Below are positions 9,139 to 14,996 of a stretch of 64,000 nucleotides of DNA, piece by piece (positions within the stretch are counted from its first letter, which is position 1; each line of letters begins with the position of its first letter). The DNA is from Aulosira sp. FACHB-615. GTDB lineage: Bacteria > Cyanobacteriota > Cyanobacteriia > Cyanobacteriales > Nostocaceae. The notes below the pieces were generated by a model. That model had not been told where the DNA came from and did not search any database. It worked only from the letters and a program-made list of their open reading frames with translations. Made by a program: the position numbers and the translations under genes. Location of the stretch: positions 434,001 to 498,000 of the forward strand of contig NZ_JACJSE010000005.1 in the NCBI RefSeq assembly GCF_014698045.1, written 5' to 3'.

Positions 9139-9873
9139 ATCGTATGCACCCAATGTCTTGGCATATTATTTTCATTTAGTTATGTCGCTGCACCCTAGTT
9201 AGTGGCAAGTCTTTTATCAAGAGTTTCTCTCACCTGTTATAGCCCCTTTCTTTGGCAGATGAATAAGTAACTGGTATATTAAACTAATTTATACATGGGT
9301 ATATAAAAATCTCTAAAATATATTAAGGTACTGCTTACAGAGGGTTTGGGGCTTGGATGCAGACCTAAAGTACTAGACTTTGGCCTAGGATAGCTTGTCC
9401 GTAACTATACATAAACCGTAATTTCTCTGGAATTAAGATAAAAACTCTCAAAAGTATTCCCGCATTAATACTGGCTAATATATTAATTTTAGTAATATTT
9501 GTTGCCAAATCTTTTTCTTGTGCTAAGTACATCTCTGTGGCTTTGCAAAAAATTAAATTCTATTATGACAGAACCTCGGAAAAACGTTGTGAGTGTGTTT
9601 GTCCCTCTCTACAAGGTTTGTAGATTGTAATATAAAATTCTTGTTTATTATTGATGATGTGGTAATCAAACTTGTCATTTCCTGTATCAAGTGTCATCAC
9701 ATACCTGTGACTAAAACTCCAGTTTGCTTTTGAGTTTGACTTCTGTGTTGATGGCTTAACAAATATATATAAATATTTTAAATAAAAAATATTTATTGGG
9801 TGTAACCCCTAAAGATGGAAAGCAGCTTAGTTACCGGAATGAATAACCAAGCTGCTTTCCCAGGAATAAACAA
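9139..9873. other. AT-rich intergenic region
   Basis: A gap of about 730 bp. The only clear structure is the hairpin at 9817-9860. No ORF with protein-like composition or RNA gene was recognised. Confidence 0.5.
9817..9860 (-). terminator. Long hairpin terminating the RHH gene
   Basis: A 17-bp inverted repeat (9817-9833 with 9844-9860) with a single mismatch and a 10-nt loop. It begins 13 bp beyond the stop of the minus-strand gene ending at 9874. The minus strand is A/T-rich beyond it but has no long T run. Confidence 0.6.
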
Positions 9874-10209
9874 CTATCCAGCTAAACTTTCGACACTGAG
9901 AGGAACCATATCCCCATTTCGAGTGAGTCCCAATAACATAGGCTGTTGAGGTTGAATTAATTGACCCGTGAGTACACAACGTTCTTCCTGCTGGGCGGTG
10001 GCGGCTATACTAGCTCGAATGTCGGCTCGTGAAAATCGCGGCTTCCACTCACCGGATTTTTGCTGGACATAATTCCAGAGAATATCGCGGATTAAGGCTT
10101 GATAGCCTTGATTGCCAGCTATTTCTTTAAGTTTGTCTTTGAGTTCTCGTTCTAGGCGAATGCTAGTAACTTCCATGTCGGTTGTTGGGGTGCGAGTAAT
10201 TGTGTGCAT
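9874..10209 (-). CDS. Ribbon-helix-helix (CopG-like) DNA-binding protein
   Basis: A 111-residue protein. Residues ~12-50 read as a ribbon-helix-helix domain (MEVTSIRLERELKDKLKEIAGNQGY, then IRDILWNYV). The C-terminal third (CVLTGQLIQPQQPMLLGLTRNGDMVPLS) resembles a small beta module found in cyanobacterial relatives. An AAGGAG ribosome site lies 8 bp before the ATG. It is transcribed away from the small ORF at 10281 and ends at a strong hairpin. It is probably a transcription regulator; the target is unknown. No toxin gene is adjacent, so an antitoxin role is not supported. Confidence 0.7.
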   Translation of the reverse strand: MHTITRTPTTDMEVTSIRLERELKDKLKEIAGNQGYQALIRDILWNYVQQKSGEWKPRFSRADIRASIAATAQQEERCVLTGQLIQPQQPMLLGLTRNGDMVPLSVESLAG

Positions 10210-10280
10210 GACTTTTTCTCCTTAAAGGTATGGACAGGATAGTAATACAAGTGTAGTATGTTTAAAGGAATGTTCAATAG

Positions 10281-10529
10281 GTGAAATTTTCTGTGAAATC
10301 CATTTACCCCATCTCTACTTTCTTGTGTGCTACCAACTGCCGATTGCGTTGGGAATCAGCCGCTATGGAAGTGGAGTATTTATTTATGGGCGATGGTAGC
10401 CATATTCATTGGCTAGTCACAGAGGGGAATTATGATTTTAGATATCTCGGCATAGGCGTGCTGAATGCAAAACCACAACTGAAAAAAATAAGCGGGAGGT
10501 ACAGACAAGAGAATGCTGTACCGATATAA
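10281..10529 (+). CDS. Small hypothetical protein (uncertain)
   Basis: An 82-codon frame starting with GTG, with AAGGA 11 bp upstream. An alternative ATG at 10365 would give 54 residues. The product is not recognised, and no membrane or binding motif is visible. In its favour, a perfect rho-independent terminator begins 27 bp after its stop, so something upstream of 10557 is transcribed in this direction. The first 28 residues look less protein-like than the rest. Confidence 0.3.
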   Translation: MKFSVKSIYPISTFLCATNCRLRWESAAMEVEYLFMGDGSHIHWLVTEGNYDFRYLGIGVLNAKPQLKKISGRYRQENAVPI

Positions 10530-10556
10530 CACCAGAGAAGTTTTTGGTAAATTTCT

Positions 10557-10594
10557 AACCCCCGCTTCACTTAGACCAGAAGCGGGGGTTTTTT
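10557..10594 (+). terminator. Rho-independent terminator
   Basis: A perfect 12-bp GC-rich stem (10557-10568 with 10579-10590) and a 10-nt loop, with a run of T overlapping the stem end and continuing to 10594. It sits 17 bp before the HNH gene start and separates it from the small ORF upstream. Confidence 0.9.
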
Positions 10595-10610
10595 AATAAG
10601 GAGTGAAGCT

Positions 10611-11129
10611 GTGACGAGCGTAATGCAAGTGTTAGAGCAATCCGTAGTGGTATTTTCGCAAAATTACTTGCCTCTGTGTCGCGTAAATATCAAACGAGCG
10701 ATTGTGCTGTTAGTAACAAACAAAGCAGAACCACTGGATTTTGCTACTGAAGGCGGATGGCGAGTTCATTCACCCAGTTTAGTAATTGACGTACCAAAAC
10801 ACATTCGTTTGAAAATAGGCTCTAATGAACGGACATGGAAAGTACCACCAGTAAATCGGCGAGAAGTTTTGCGGCGAGACCATCACACTTGTCAATATTG
10901 CGGTAGCAGCAAACGTCTGACCTTAGATCACGTCATCCCCCGATCCAAAGGTGGCTTACATACTTGGGATAACGTAGTCACAGCTTGTGAAAGATGTAAC
11001 TCCCATAAAGGCGATCGCACCTTGTCTGAGACTGGAATGCGGCTACGGAAAATACCAAAAGCACCCATTCACCCCGCGATCGCTTTTGCAGAACAATTTT
11101 GGACAAATGTGCAAGCAAACCTGGAATAG
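10611..11129 (+). CDS. HNH endonuclease family protein
   Basis: A 172-residue protein. The C-terminal half is an HNH nuclease of the zinc-stabilised type: CQYCG, then LTLDHVIPRSKGGLHTWDNVVTACERCNSHKGD. It has two CxxC zinc pairs and the DH metal-binding His. The N-terminal ~80 residues are typical of a widespread cyanobacterial HNH family. The GTG start is chosen because AAGGAG lies 7 bp upstream; an ATG four codons later is possible. A hypothetical gene follows after 16 bp. No intron, intein or restriction partner is seen, so the target is unknown. Confidence 0.9.
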   Translation: MTSVMQVLEQSVVVFSQNYLPLCRVNIKRAIVLLVTNKAEPLDFATEGGWRVHSPSLVIDVPKHIRLKIGSNERTWKVPPVNRREVLRRDHHTCQYCGSSKRLTLDHVIPRSKGGLHTWDNVVTACERCNSHKGDRTLSETGMRLRKIPKAPIHPAIAFAEQFWTNVQANLE

Positions 11130-11145
11130 CAGGAGAGCATAAGGA

Positions 11146-11538
11146 ATGCTGAAATTAACTTACACCGAAAGGAGCTTTTGTTTAGAGTGTATTCCTCAGT
11201 CACTAGAGGAGTGGGTAGCACAGCGCGTAATTTTCGCTATGCGAGTTGGACAAAATTTGTGTGTTGAACCCAGTACTGCTTCCTTTTTGCTCCCTGTTGA
11301 TCTACCAGGGGTAGAAGCACTTAAGGCGGAGGTGAAACGAGATGATCGGGAAGTTATCGCCTTGTGTGTCTGCGATAGCGAATATGTGGAAGTTACCCTG
11401 CGCGGTTCTTGGCTATCGAATGGTGCTGAAGATTCTGTGGGTGTGTTCATCACCACAATGAGCGATCGCACTGAGTTCTTTCTGCAAAAACTGTGGCAAG
11501 AAGCTCAAGCTTGTGAATCGGTGAAGTATGAAGTATGA
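11146..11538 (+). CDS. Conserved-looking hypothetical protein
   Basis: A 130-residue soluble protein that I do not recognise. It is rich in beta-type segments (VIALCVCDSEYVEVTLRGSW) with an acidic middle and no membrane segment. It begins 16 bp after the HNH gene in the same direction, with AAGGA close upstream, so the two probably form one transcript. It ends 19 bp before the convergent deacetylase gene. Its last four codons lie in a short repeat (GAAGTATGAAGTATGAAGTG), so the C-terminus may have been set by repeat insertion. Confidence 0.55.
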   Translation: MLKLTYTERSFCLECIPQSLEEWVAQRVIFAMRVGQNLCVEPSTASFLLPVDLPGVEALKAEVKRDDREVIALCVCDSEYVEVTLRGSWLSNGAEDSVGVFITTMSDRTEFFLQKLWQEAQACESVKYEV

Positions 11539-11557
11539 AGTGTGAAATTTCATACTT

Positions 11558-12400
11558 CTACTTTCCACTTTTTTCTAGCAGTTCTGGTATTGTCACGAAT
11601 CGGTAGCCTTGCTGTTTCAGCCCTGTGATGATTTTTGGCAATGCTTCTACTGTTCTATGGCGATCGCCTCCACCATCGTGCATTAGAACAATAGCTCCTG
11701 GTTTTGCGCCTTTCAAAACATTTTTAACAAATGCTTGGGGTTTAGCACGGGGGTCTGTGTCGGCAGAAGTCAAAGACCACATAACTACAGAATATTTCTG
11801 GCTTTTGGCGTAAGCTGCTAATCCATTATTTAGAAAGCCCCCAGGAGGTCGAAACAAAGTTGTTTTGACTCCTGTTGTTTTGTAAATCAATTCAGAGGTG
11901 CGGTCAATTTCCTTTTTGGCTGTGGCTGCATCCATGTTTTTATACCAGTGATGCCAAGTATGGTTGCCGATGGCGTGTCCTTCAGCTACAACTCGCTTGG
12001 CAATTTCAGGATTGGCTTGTAAAGCACTCCCTACCCAAAAGAATGTCACCTTGACGTTATTTGCTTTGAATATATCCAGCATTTGTAAGGTTGTTTTTGG
12101 CCAGGGGCCATCATCGACAGTCAAGGCAATAACTTTCTCTTGATTACTAGGCTCTATTTTATATAAGGTTTTTCCTTGAAATTTCGCCGGAACCTCGAAA
12201 TTAAGGTTTTCTGGCTTAGTTGATGGCTGTGATTTAGCATCTGTTGGACTGGTTACTGGTTGATCTGGCACTGGTGCTGCATGGACTTTGTTCATTGATT
12301 GGGTATTTTCCAATTTTGCAGACGTGCTACAGCTTGTTACACAAAAGGCGATCGCTACACAACCAAATATTCTGTATAACTTCAGGTCTTTTTCTTTCAC
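11558..12400 (-). CDS. Polysaccharide deacetylase (NodB domain) lipoprotein
   Basis: A 280-residue protein. The N-terminus has a hydrophobic segment ending in VTSC (about residue 24), a plausible lipobox, followed by a Pro/Ser/Thr linker. The NodB domain spans ~88-275: ALTVDDGPWP (catalytic and metal Asp pair), GNHTWHH (metal His pair), FRPPGG (motif 3), MWSLTSADTD (motif 4) and VLMHDGGG (motif 5). All catalytic residues seem present. It would remove N-acetyl or O-acetyl groups from a cell-wall or capsular glycan outside the inner membrane. It is transcribed alone and converges on the hypothetical gene. The substrate cannot be read. Confidence 0.92.
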   Translation of the reverse strand: MKEKDLKLYRIFGCVAIAFCVTSCSTSAKLENTQSMNKVHAAPVPDQPVTSPTDAKSQPSTKPENLNFEVPAKFQGKTLYKIEPSNQEKVIALTVDDGPWPKTTLQMLDIFKANNVKVTFFWVGSALQANPEIAKRVVAEGHAIGNHTWHHWYKNMDAATAKKEIDRTSELIYKTTGVKTTLFRPPGGFLNNGLAAYAKSQKYSVVMWSLTSADTDPRAKPQAFVKNVLKGAKPGAIVLMHDGGGDRHRTVEALPKIITGLKQQGYRFVTIPELLEKSGK

Positions 12401-12525
12401 ATTAGGCTCCTAAAAATATTCAGCCCATCATAAGCTTGTAGTTTTACTTTTTAGAGAGGTTAATAAATCAAAAGCCAAGCAATATAAGGGTTTTCAGCAA
12501 TTTTAAAAAATTTTTCCTCAACCCC

Positions 12526-12564
12526 TTGACATCTTTTGTAGTATTTATGTAGTATATATGTAGT
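12526..12564 (+). promoter_or_regulatory. Possible promoter and 11-bp direct repeats upstream of the tRNA array
   Basis: TTGACA (12526-12531) overlaps 2.5 copies of an 11-bp direct repeat starting TGTAGTAT (12537-12547, 12548-12558, then TGTAGT at 12559). A TATATA (12553-12558) is 21 bp from TTGACA, which is too far for a standard promoter. The repeats could be regulator half-sites. They lie 400 bp before the first array tRNA and 36 bp before a small ORF. Confidence 0.35.
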
Positions 12565-12599
12565 GAGGCGAAAGACAAAGCCTCCAAACGGTAAAAGTC

Positions 12600-12794
12600 A
12601 TGTTCTACACAAACATACAGAACAGGCACTGGAATCAACGAAAGTTGCCAGTCAACCAAGCCTCTCTCACTTCTAAACAACCAGAAGTAGAGGATATCAA
12701 AGCCAAAAATTCTCAATTGGCTCAAGTGAAAATCGCCGAATATATCAGTAATACACAAAAGATTTATTACTTAGAGCGTCGGTTATTTGGTTAA
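12600..12794 (+). CDS. Small hypothetical protein upstream of the tRNA array (uncertain)
   Basis: A 64-codon ATG frame encoding a charged, Gln/Asn/Lys-rich peptide (KNSQLAQVKIAEYISNTQKIYYLERRLF). The helical C-terminal half looks protein-like, but there is no clear ribosome site. It lies between the TTGACA/direct-repeat region and the first tRNA, so it could be the first gene of the array transcript or a leader peptide. It is not recognised. Confidence 0.3.
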   Translation: MFYTNIQNRHWNQRKLPVNQASLTSKQPEVEDIKAKNSQLAQVKIAEYISNTQKIYYLERRLFG

Positions 12795-12963
12795 AAGTTT
12801 TCTCAAGCAAAGTAATTTTTCCGAACCTTGAAAACTGAATAAGGAATGGGCAAGTTCATCAAAAATTATCTGTACCTTGAAAAATTAAAAAGATAAAAGT
12901 AAAAAACCTTTCTTTTGCCTTTTTACTTTTTCCTTCTAAGCATTAGGCACAGATACCAATCAT

Positions 12964-13037
12964 GGGGGTATAGCTCAAATGGTGAGAGCGATCGCCTGTC
13001 GAGCGATAGGTTGCGAGTTCAAGTCTCGTTACTCCCG
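12964..13037 (+). tRNA. tRNA-Asp (GUC)
   Basis: First tRNA of the array. The acceptor GGGGGTA pairs with TACTCCC, and the anticodon loop is CTGTCGA with GTC. The anticodon stem ATCGC/GCGAT is contributed partly by a HIP1 octamer (12988-12995). Discriminator G; no CCA encoded. Confidence 0.9.
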
Positions 13038-13040
13038 TGT

Positions 13041-13114
13041 AGCCTTGTGGACGACTAGATAAGTCGCTGCGCCTCTCAAGCACAGAGAAGCGGGTGCAAC
13101 TCCCGTCAAGGCTC
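13041..13114 (+). tRNA. tRNA-Glu-like (CUC), weak anticodon stem
   Basis: The acceptor AGCCTTG/CAAGGCT is perfect and the T-arm is GCGGG-TGCAACT-CCCGT. The best anticodon loop is CTCTCAA (CTC) on a stem with one C-A mismatch. The D-stem is reduced to three pairs (GAC/GTC). The body resembles the Glu (TTC) gene at 13413. Function is doubtful. Confidence 0.6.
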
Positions 13115-13120
13115 CCAAAC

Positions 13121-13193
13121 GGCTGAGTAGCCAAGTGGTTAAAGGCATTGGTCTGCAAAACCGACATCGTGAGTTCAAATCTCACCTCAGCCT
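13121..13193 (+). tRNA. tRNA-Cys (GCA)
   Basis: A well-formed cloverleaf. Acceptor GGCTGAG/CTCAGCC, anticodon loop CTGCAAA on stem TTGGT/ACCGA, T-arm GTGAG-TTCAAAT-CTCAC. Discriminator T; no CCA encoded. Confidence 0.9.
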
Positions 13194-13202
13194 TTGGTAC
13201 GT

Positions 13203-13325
13203 TGCAGTGTAACTTAAAGGCAAAGTCCTCAGCTCATAACTGAGTATATGCGGGTACCCTACCCTTCGGGAACGGCTTCGCCGAACGGGAAGCCGCTATC
13301 GCGTCTACAACTCCCGCCACTGCTA
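13203..13325 (+). tRNA. tRNA with CAU anticodon, T-loop interrupted by a repeat
   Basis: The acceptor TGCAGTG pairs with CACTGCT except for the end pair. D-stem ACTT/AAGT, anticodon stem CTCAG/CTGAG with loop CTCATAA, T-stem GCGGG/CCCGC. A 52-nt dispersed repeat (13256-13307) sits inside the T-loop, between T54 and the CAA half. CCA is encoded at 13326-13328. It is an elongator Met or lysidine-type Ile tRNA if functional; otherwise a broken gene. Confidence 0.75.
13256..13307 (+). repeat. Small dispersed repeat, long form, in a tRNA T-loop
   Basis: 52 nt beginning ACCCTACCCTTCGGG and ending GCGTCTA, with nested mini-hairpins (CCCTTCGGG, CGGCTTCGCCG). It differs from the copy at 15051-15102 at two positions and contains the short form seen at 14482 plus a 19-nt inner extension. 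Confidence 0.85.
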
Positions 13326-13330
13326 CCAAT

Positions 13331-13402
13331 GCAGGGATGGTGTAACGGCAACACCTCGTGACTCCAAATCCGATGTTCTAGGTTCAAATCCTAGTCCCTG
13401 CG
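13331..13402 (+). tRNA. tRNA-Trp-like (CCA)
   Basis: Acceptor GCAGGGA/TCCCTGC and T-arm CTAGG-TTCAAAT-CCTAG are perfect. The anticodon loop is CTCCAAA (CCA). The anticodon stem pairs only if one T is bulged (TCG-T-GA with TCCGA). Discriminator G, as expected for Trp. The bulge makes function uncertain. Confidence 0.7.
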
Positions 13403-13412
13403 TTCTACTTTT

Positions 13413-13484
13413 GCCCTCGTGGACGAACGGTTAAGTCACTGCTCTTTCAAAGCGGAGATGCGAGTTCAATTCTCGTCGGGGGAA
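13413..13484 (+). tRNA. tRNA-Glu (UUC), array copy
   Basis: Acceptor GCCCTCG/CGGGGGA with a mismatched first pair, anticodon loop CTTTCAA (TTC) on stem CTGCT/AGCGG, T-arm GCGAG-TTCAATT-CTCGT. It differs strongly from the two housekeeping tRNA-Glu genes at 6.2-6.4 kb. Confidence 0.8.
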
Positions 13485-13488
13485 TTAT

Positions 13489-13571
13489 GGGTCGATGGCC
13501 GAGTCTGGTTAAAGGCGACAGTCTGTAAAACTGTTCTATTTTGTTCGCAGGTTCAAATCCTGCTCGACCCA
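13489..13571 (+). tRNA. tRNA-Tyr (GUA)
   Basis: Acceptor GGGTCGA/TCGACCC, anticodon loop CTGTAAA (GTA) on stem ACAGT/ACTGT, an extended variable region of the bacterial Tyr class II type, and T-arm GCAGG-TTCAAAT-CCTGC. Discriminator A. Confidence 0.88.
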
Positions 13572-13575
13572 CTGT

Positions 13576-13662
13576 GGAGAGGTGGCTGAGTGGCTAAAAG
13601 CATCCTCCTGCTAAGAGGAAACGGTTTAATGACCGTCGCAGGTTCAAATCCTGTCCTCTCCG
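13576..13662 (+). tRNA. tRNA-Ser (GCU)
   Basis: Acceptor GGAGAGG/CCTCTCC, anticodon loop CTGCTAA on stem TCCTC/GAGGA, a true long variable arm (CGGT...ACCG), and T-arm GCAGG-TTCAAAT-CCTGT. Discriminator G, as in normal tRNA-Ser. Confidence 0.92.
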
Positions 13663-13712
13663 CCTTAAAAGTGCGGAGTCAAAATACTAGCCTCTAGCCC
13701 CTAATCCCTATT

Positions 13713-13787
13713 GAGAGCGTGGTGTAACTGGATAACATCTCAGTCTACGAAACTGAAGACTTGAGGGTTCAAATCCCTCCGCTCTCG
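13713..13787 (+). tRNA. tRNA-Arg (ACG)
   Basis: Acceptor GAGAGCG/CGCTCTC, anticodon loop CTACGAA on stem TCAGT/ACTGA, T-arm GAGGG-TTCAAAT-CCCTC, discriminator G. A 50-bp spacer without a tRNA precedes it. Confidence 0.88.
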
Positions 13788-13794
13788 TTACATA

Positions 13795-13863
13795 GGAGAG
13801 ATGGTGGAGTGGCTGATTCAAGTTGAATTAAACCAGTCCACTGGGTAATTACCCATCTCTCCT
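13795..13863 (+). pseudogene. Degenerate tRNA with collapsed T-arm
   Basis: Acceptor GGAGAGA/TCTCTCC is intact, but the T-arm is a 5-bp stem with a 4-nt loop (TGGGT-AATT-ACCCA) and lacks TTCAA. No convincing anticodon arm forms; an internal CCAGTCCACTGG hairpin replaces it. It is probably a decayed Ser- or Leu-like tRNA. Confidence 0.65.
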
Positions 13864-13869
13864 TCTTAT

Positions 13870-13943
13870 CCCCTAGTAGCTCAGTTGGTAGTAGCGCCTG
13901 TTTGAAAAACAGGAGGTCGTCGGTTCAATTCCGACCTGGGGGG
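13870..13943 (+). tRNA. tRNA-Phe (GAA)
   Basis: Acceptor CCCCTAG/CTGGGGG, anticodon loop TTGAAAA on stem CCTGT/ACAGG, T-arm GTCGG-TTCAATT-CCGAC. Discriminator G, whereas A is usual for Phe. Confidence 0.85.
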
Positions 13944-13949
13944 CTGCGT

Positions 13950-14022
13950 TGCCTCGTAGCTCAGTGGTAGTAGCGATCGCCTGTTAAGCGAAAGGTCGCA
14001 GGTTCAAACCCTGCCGAGGCAG
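13950..14022 (+). tRNA. tRNA-Asn (GUU)
   Basis: Acceptor TGCCTCG/CGAGGCA, anticodon loop CTGTTAA on stem ATCGC/GCGAA (one mismatch), T-arm GCAGG-TTCAAAC-CCTGC, discriminator G. A HIP1 octamer (13973-13980) forms the 5' half of the anticodon stem. Confidence 0.87.
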
Positions 14023-14030
14023 CCATTCAT

Positions 14031-14103
14031 TGCCGGGTGGACGAATTGGAAAGTCGCATCGCTCTGAACGATGAGGTTGCAGGTTCAAACCCTGCCCTGG
14101 CAA
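14031..14103 (+). tRNA. tRNA-Gln (CUG)
   Basis: Acceptor TGCCGGG/CCTGGCA, anticodon loop CTCTGAA on stem CATCG/CGATG, T-arm GCAGG-TTCAAAC-CCTGC, discriminator A. Confidence 0.87.
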
Positions 14104-14106
14104 TAA

Positions 14107-14179
14107 AGCCCTGTGGTGTAATTGGCAACATCCCGCCCTTTGAAGGCGAAGATTCCAGGTTCGACCCCTGGCAGGGCTG
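14107..14179 (+). tRNA. tRNA-Gln (UUG)
   Basis: Acceptor AGCCCTG/CAGGGCT, anticodon loop CTTTGAA on a four-pair stem CGCC/GGCG, T-arm CCAGG-TTCGACC-CCTGG, discriminator G, CCA encoded at 14180-14182. Confidence 0.88.
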
Positions 14180-14188
14180 CCAAACTTT

Positions 14189-14262
14189 GCTCTTGTAGCC
14201 CAATTGGAAGAGGCTGCCGTCTCAAAAACGGTATGTTGTGGGTTCAATTCCCACCAAGAGTA
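14189..14262 (+). tRNA. tRNA with Leu anticodon CAA but class I body
   Basis: Acceptor GCTCTTG/CAAGAGT, anticodon loop CTCAAAA on stem GCCGT/ACGGT, T-arm GTGGG-TTCAATT-CCCAC, discriminator A, CCA encoded. The variable region is only 5 nt (ATGTT), whereas bacterial tRNA-Leu has a long arm. Confidence 0.85.
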
Positions 14263-14271
14263 CCAAAACTA

Positions 14272-14347
14272 GCTCCTGTAGCCCAACTGGAAGAGGCGGC
14301 AGACTTAAAATCTGTTAATTGTGTGGGTTCAACTCCCACCAGGAGTA
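14272..14347 (+). tRNA. tRNA with Leu anticodon UAA but class I body
   Basis: Acceptor GCTCCTG/CAGGAGT, anticodon loop CTTAAAA on stem GCAGA/TCTGT, variable region 7 nt, T-arm GTGGG-TTCAACT-CCCAC, discriminator A, CCA encoded. No group I intron is present, unlike the typical cyanobacterial trnL-UAA. Confidence 0.85.
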
Positions 14348-14351
14348 CCAA

Positions 14352-14425
14352 CGGGATGTGGCGCAACTTGGTAGCGCGGCAGCTTTGGGAGCTGAAGGTT
14401 GCAGGTTCAAATCCTGCCATCCCGA
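14352..14425 (+). tRNA. tRNA-Pro (UGG)
   Basis: Acceptor CGGGATG/CATCCCG, anticodon loop TTTGGGA on stem GCAGC/GCTGA (outer pair mismatched), T-arm GCAGG-TTCAAAT-CCTGC, discriminator A. It is close to an ordinary bacterial tRNA-Pro. Confidence 0.92.
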
Positions 14426-14428
14426 TAT

Positions 14429-14528
14429 GCCCCTGTGACGGAACTGGCATACGTGCTGGAATCAGAGTCCAGATTTTGCAGCTACCCTTCGGGAAGCCGC
14501 TTCGCGTCTACAAATCCTGTCAGGGGTA
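14429..14528 (+). tRNA. tRNA with Leu anticodon CAG, class I body, T-arm interrupted
   Basis: Acceptor GCCCCTG/CAGGGGT, anticodon loop ATCAGAG on stem CTGGA/TCCAG, variable region 5 nt, discriminator A, no CCA. A 29-nt dispersed repeat (14482-14510) replaces the GTT of the expected GCAGG-TTCAAAT T-arm. Confidence 0.75.
14482..14510 (+). repeat. Small dispersed repeat, short form, in a tRNA T-arm
   Basis: 29 nt starting CTACCCTTCGGGAAGCC and ending GCGTCTA, with mini-hairpins CCCTTCGGG and CGCTTCGCG. Its ends match the copies in the T-loops at 13256 and 15051 and the intergenic copy at 24455. Confidence 0.85.
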
Positions 14529-14622
14529 CTAATACCATTTCACGAAAAATCTGAGAAATATGTAAACCCTAAAATCCTTGCTACATCTAAGTTTTTTAAT
14601 TGCGAATTGCGAATTGGTATAA
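14529..14622. repeat. MITE-like spacer within the array
   Basis: A 94-bp spacer without a tRNA. Its ends resemble an imperfect inverted repeat (AATACCATTT near 14531 and AATTGGTATAA near 14612), and it contains a tandem GCGAATT heptamer. It is probably a small insertion between tRNA genes. Confidence 0.4.
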
Positions 14623-14696
14623 GCTCCCGTGGCGGAACGGAAGACGCACTAGACCGAGGATCTAGTTTTTTGCAGGTTCGACTCCTGTCGGGAGTA
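14623..14696 (+). tRNA. tRNA with Leu anticodon GAG but class I body
   Basis: Acceptor GCTCCCG/CGGGAGT, anticodon loop CCGAGGA on stem CTAGA/TCTAG, a T-only variable region of 6 nt, T-arm GCAGG-TTCGACT-CCTGT, discriminator A, CCA encoded. Position 33 is C instead of the near-universal U. Confidence 0.8.
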
Positions 14697-14711
14697 CCAA
14701 AATCAAAGTAT

Positions 14712-14785
14712 GCCCTTGTAGCCCAACCGGAAGAGGCGCTTCGCTTAGAACGAAGAGGTTGCTGGTTCAAATCCAGTCAGGGGCA
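14712..14785 (+). tRNA. tRNA with Leu anticodon UAG but class I body
   Basis: Acceptor GCCCTTG/CAGGGGC, anticodon loop CTTAGAA on stem CTTCG/CGAAG, variable region 5 nt (AGGTT), T-arm GCTGG-TTCAAAT-CCAGT, discriminator A, no CCA. Confidence 0.85.
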
Positions 14786-14794
14786 TTGGTGAAA

Positions 14795-14868
14795 TGCGGG
14801 GATGGAGCAAGAGTGGCTCAGAGGTCTCATAAGCCTCATATCAGCAGGTGCAACTCCTGCCCCCGTCA
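14795..14868 (+). tRNA. Initiator-like tRNA-Met (CAU)
   Basis: Acceptor TGCGGGG/CCCCGTC with an unpaired first position, a hallmark of bacterial initiators. D-arm GGAGC...GCTC, anticodon loop CTCATAA on stem GAGGT/GCCTC, T-arm GCAGG-TGCAACT-CCTGC, discriminator A, CCA encoded. The anticodon stem lacks the three consecutive G-C pairs of a true initiator. Confidence 0.8.
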
Positions 14869-14871
14869 CCA

Positions 14872-14996
14872 AATAAGGCAAAAGTAAAAAGTGAGCCAGT
14901 GCGGTGGACGGGTTCCCCGGCATAAAGCAACTGGCGAACTCGCAAGAGTTAAAAGGCAAAAGAAGGAAAAAGAAAATTTTTTACTTTTTCACAAGT
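14872..14996. repeat. Dispersed-repeat spacer within the array
   Basis: 125 bp without a tRNA. It contains a GC-rich repeat (GTGCGGTGGACGGGTTCCCC, about 14899-14918) of a type that recurs in the window (33135-33185, 44467-44510), flanked by AAAAGTAAAAAG-type and TTTTTACTTTTT-type tracts. No coding capacity was recognised. Confidence 0.5.

Noticed and set aside
9874..10529. The RHH protein and the small ORF at 10281 as a toxin-antitoxin pair
   Set aside because: They are divergent, the small ORF has no toxin motif, and RHH antitoxins normally lie directly upstream of the toxin on the same strand.
13256..13307. The T-loop insert as a self-splicing intron
   Set aside because: At 52 nt it is far too short for any known self-splicing intron and matches a dispersed repeat found outside tRNAs (24455).
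14272..14347. A group I intron in the tRNA with UAA anticodon
   Set aside because: The anticodon arm is continuous. The cyanobacterial trnL-UAA intron would split it, so this is a different gene.
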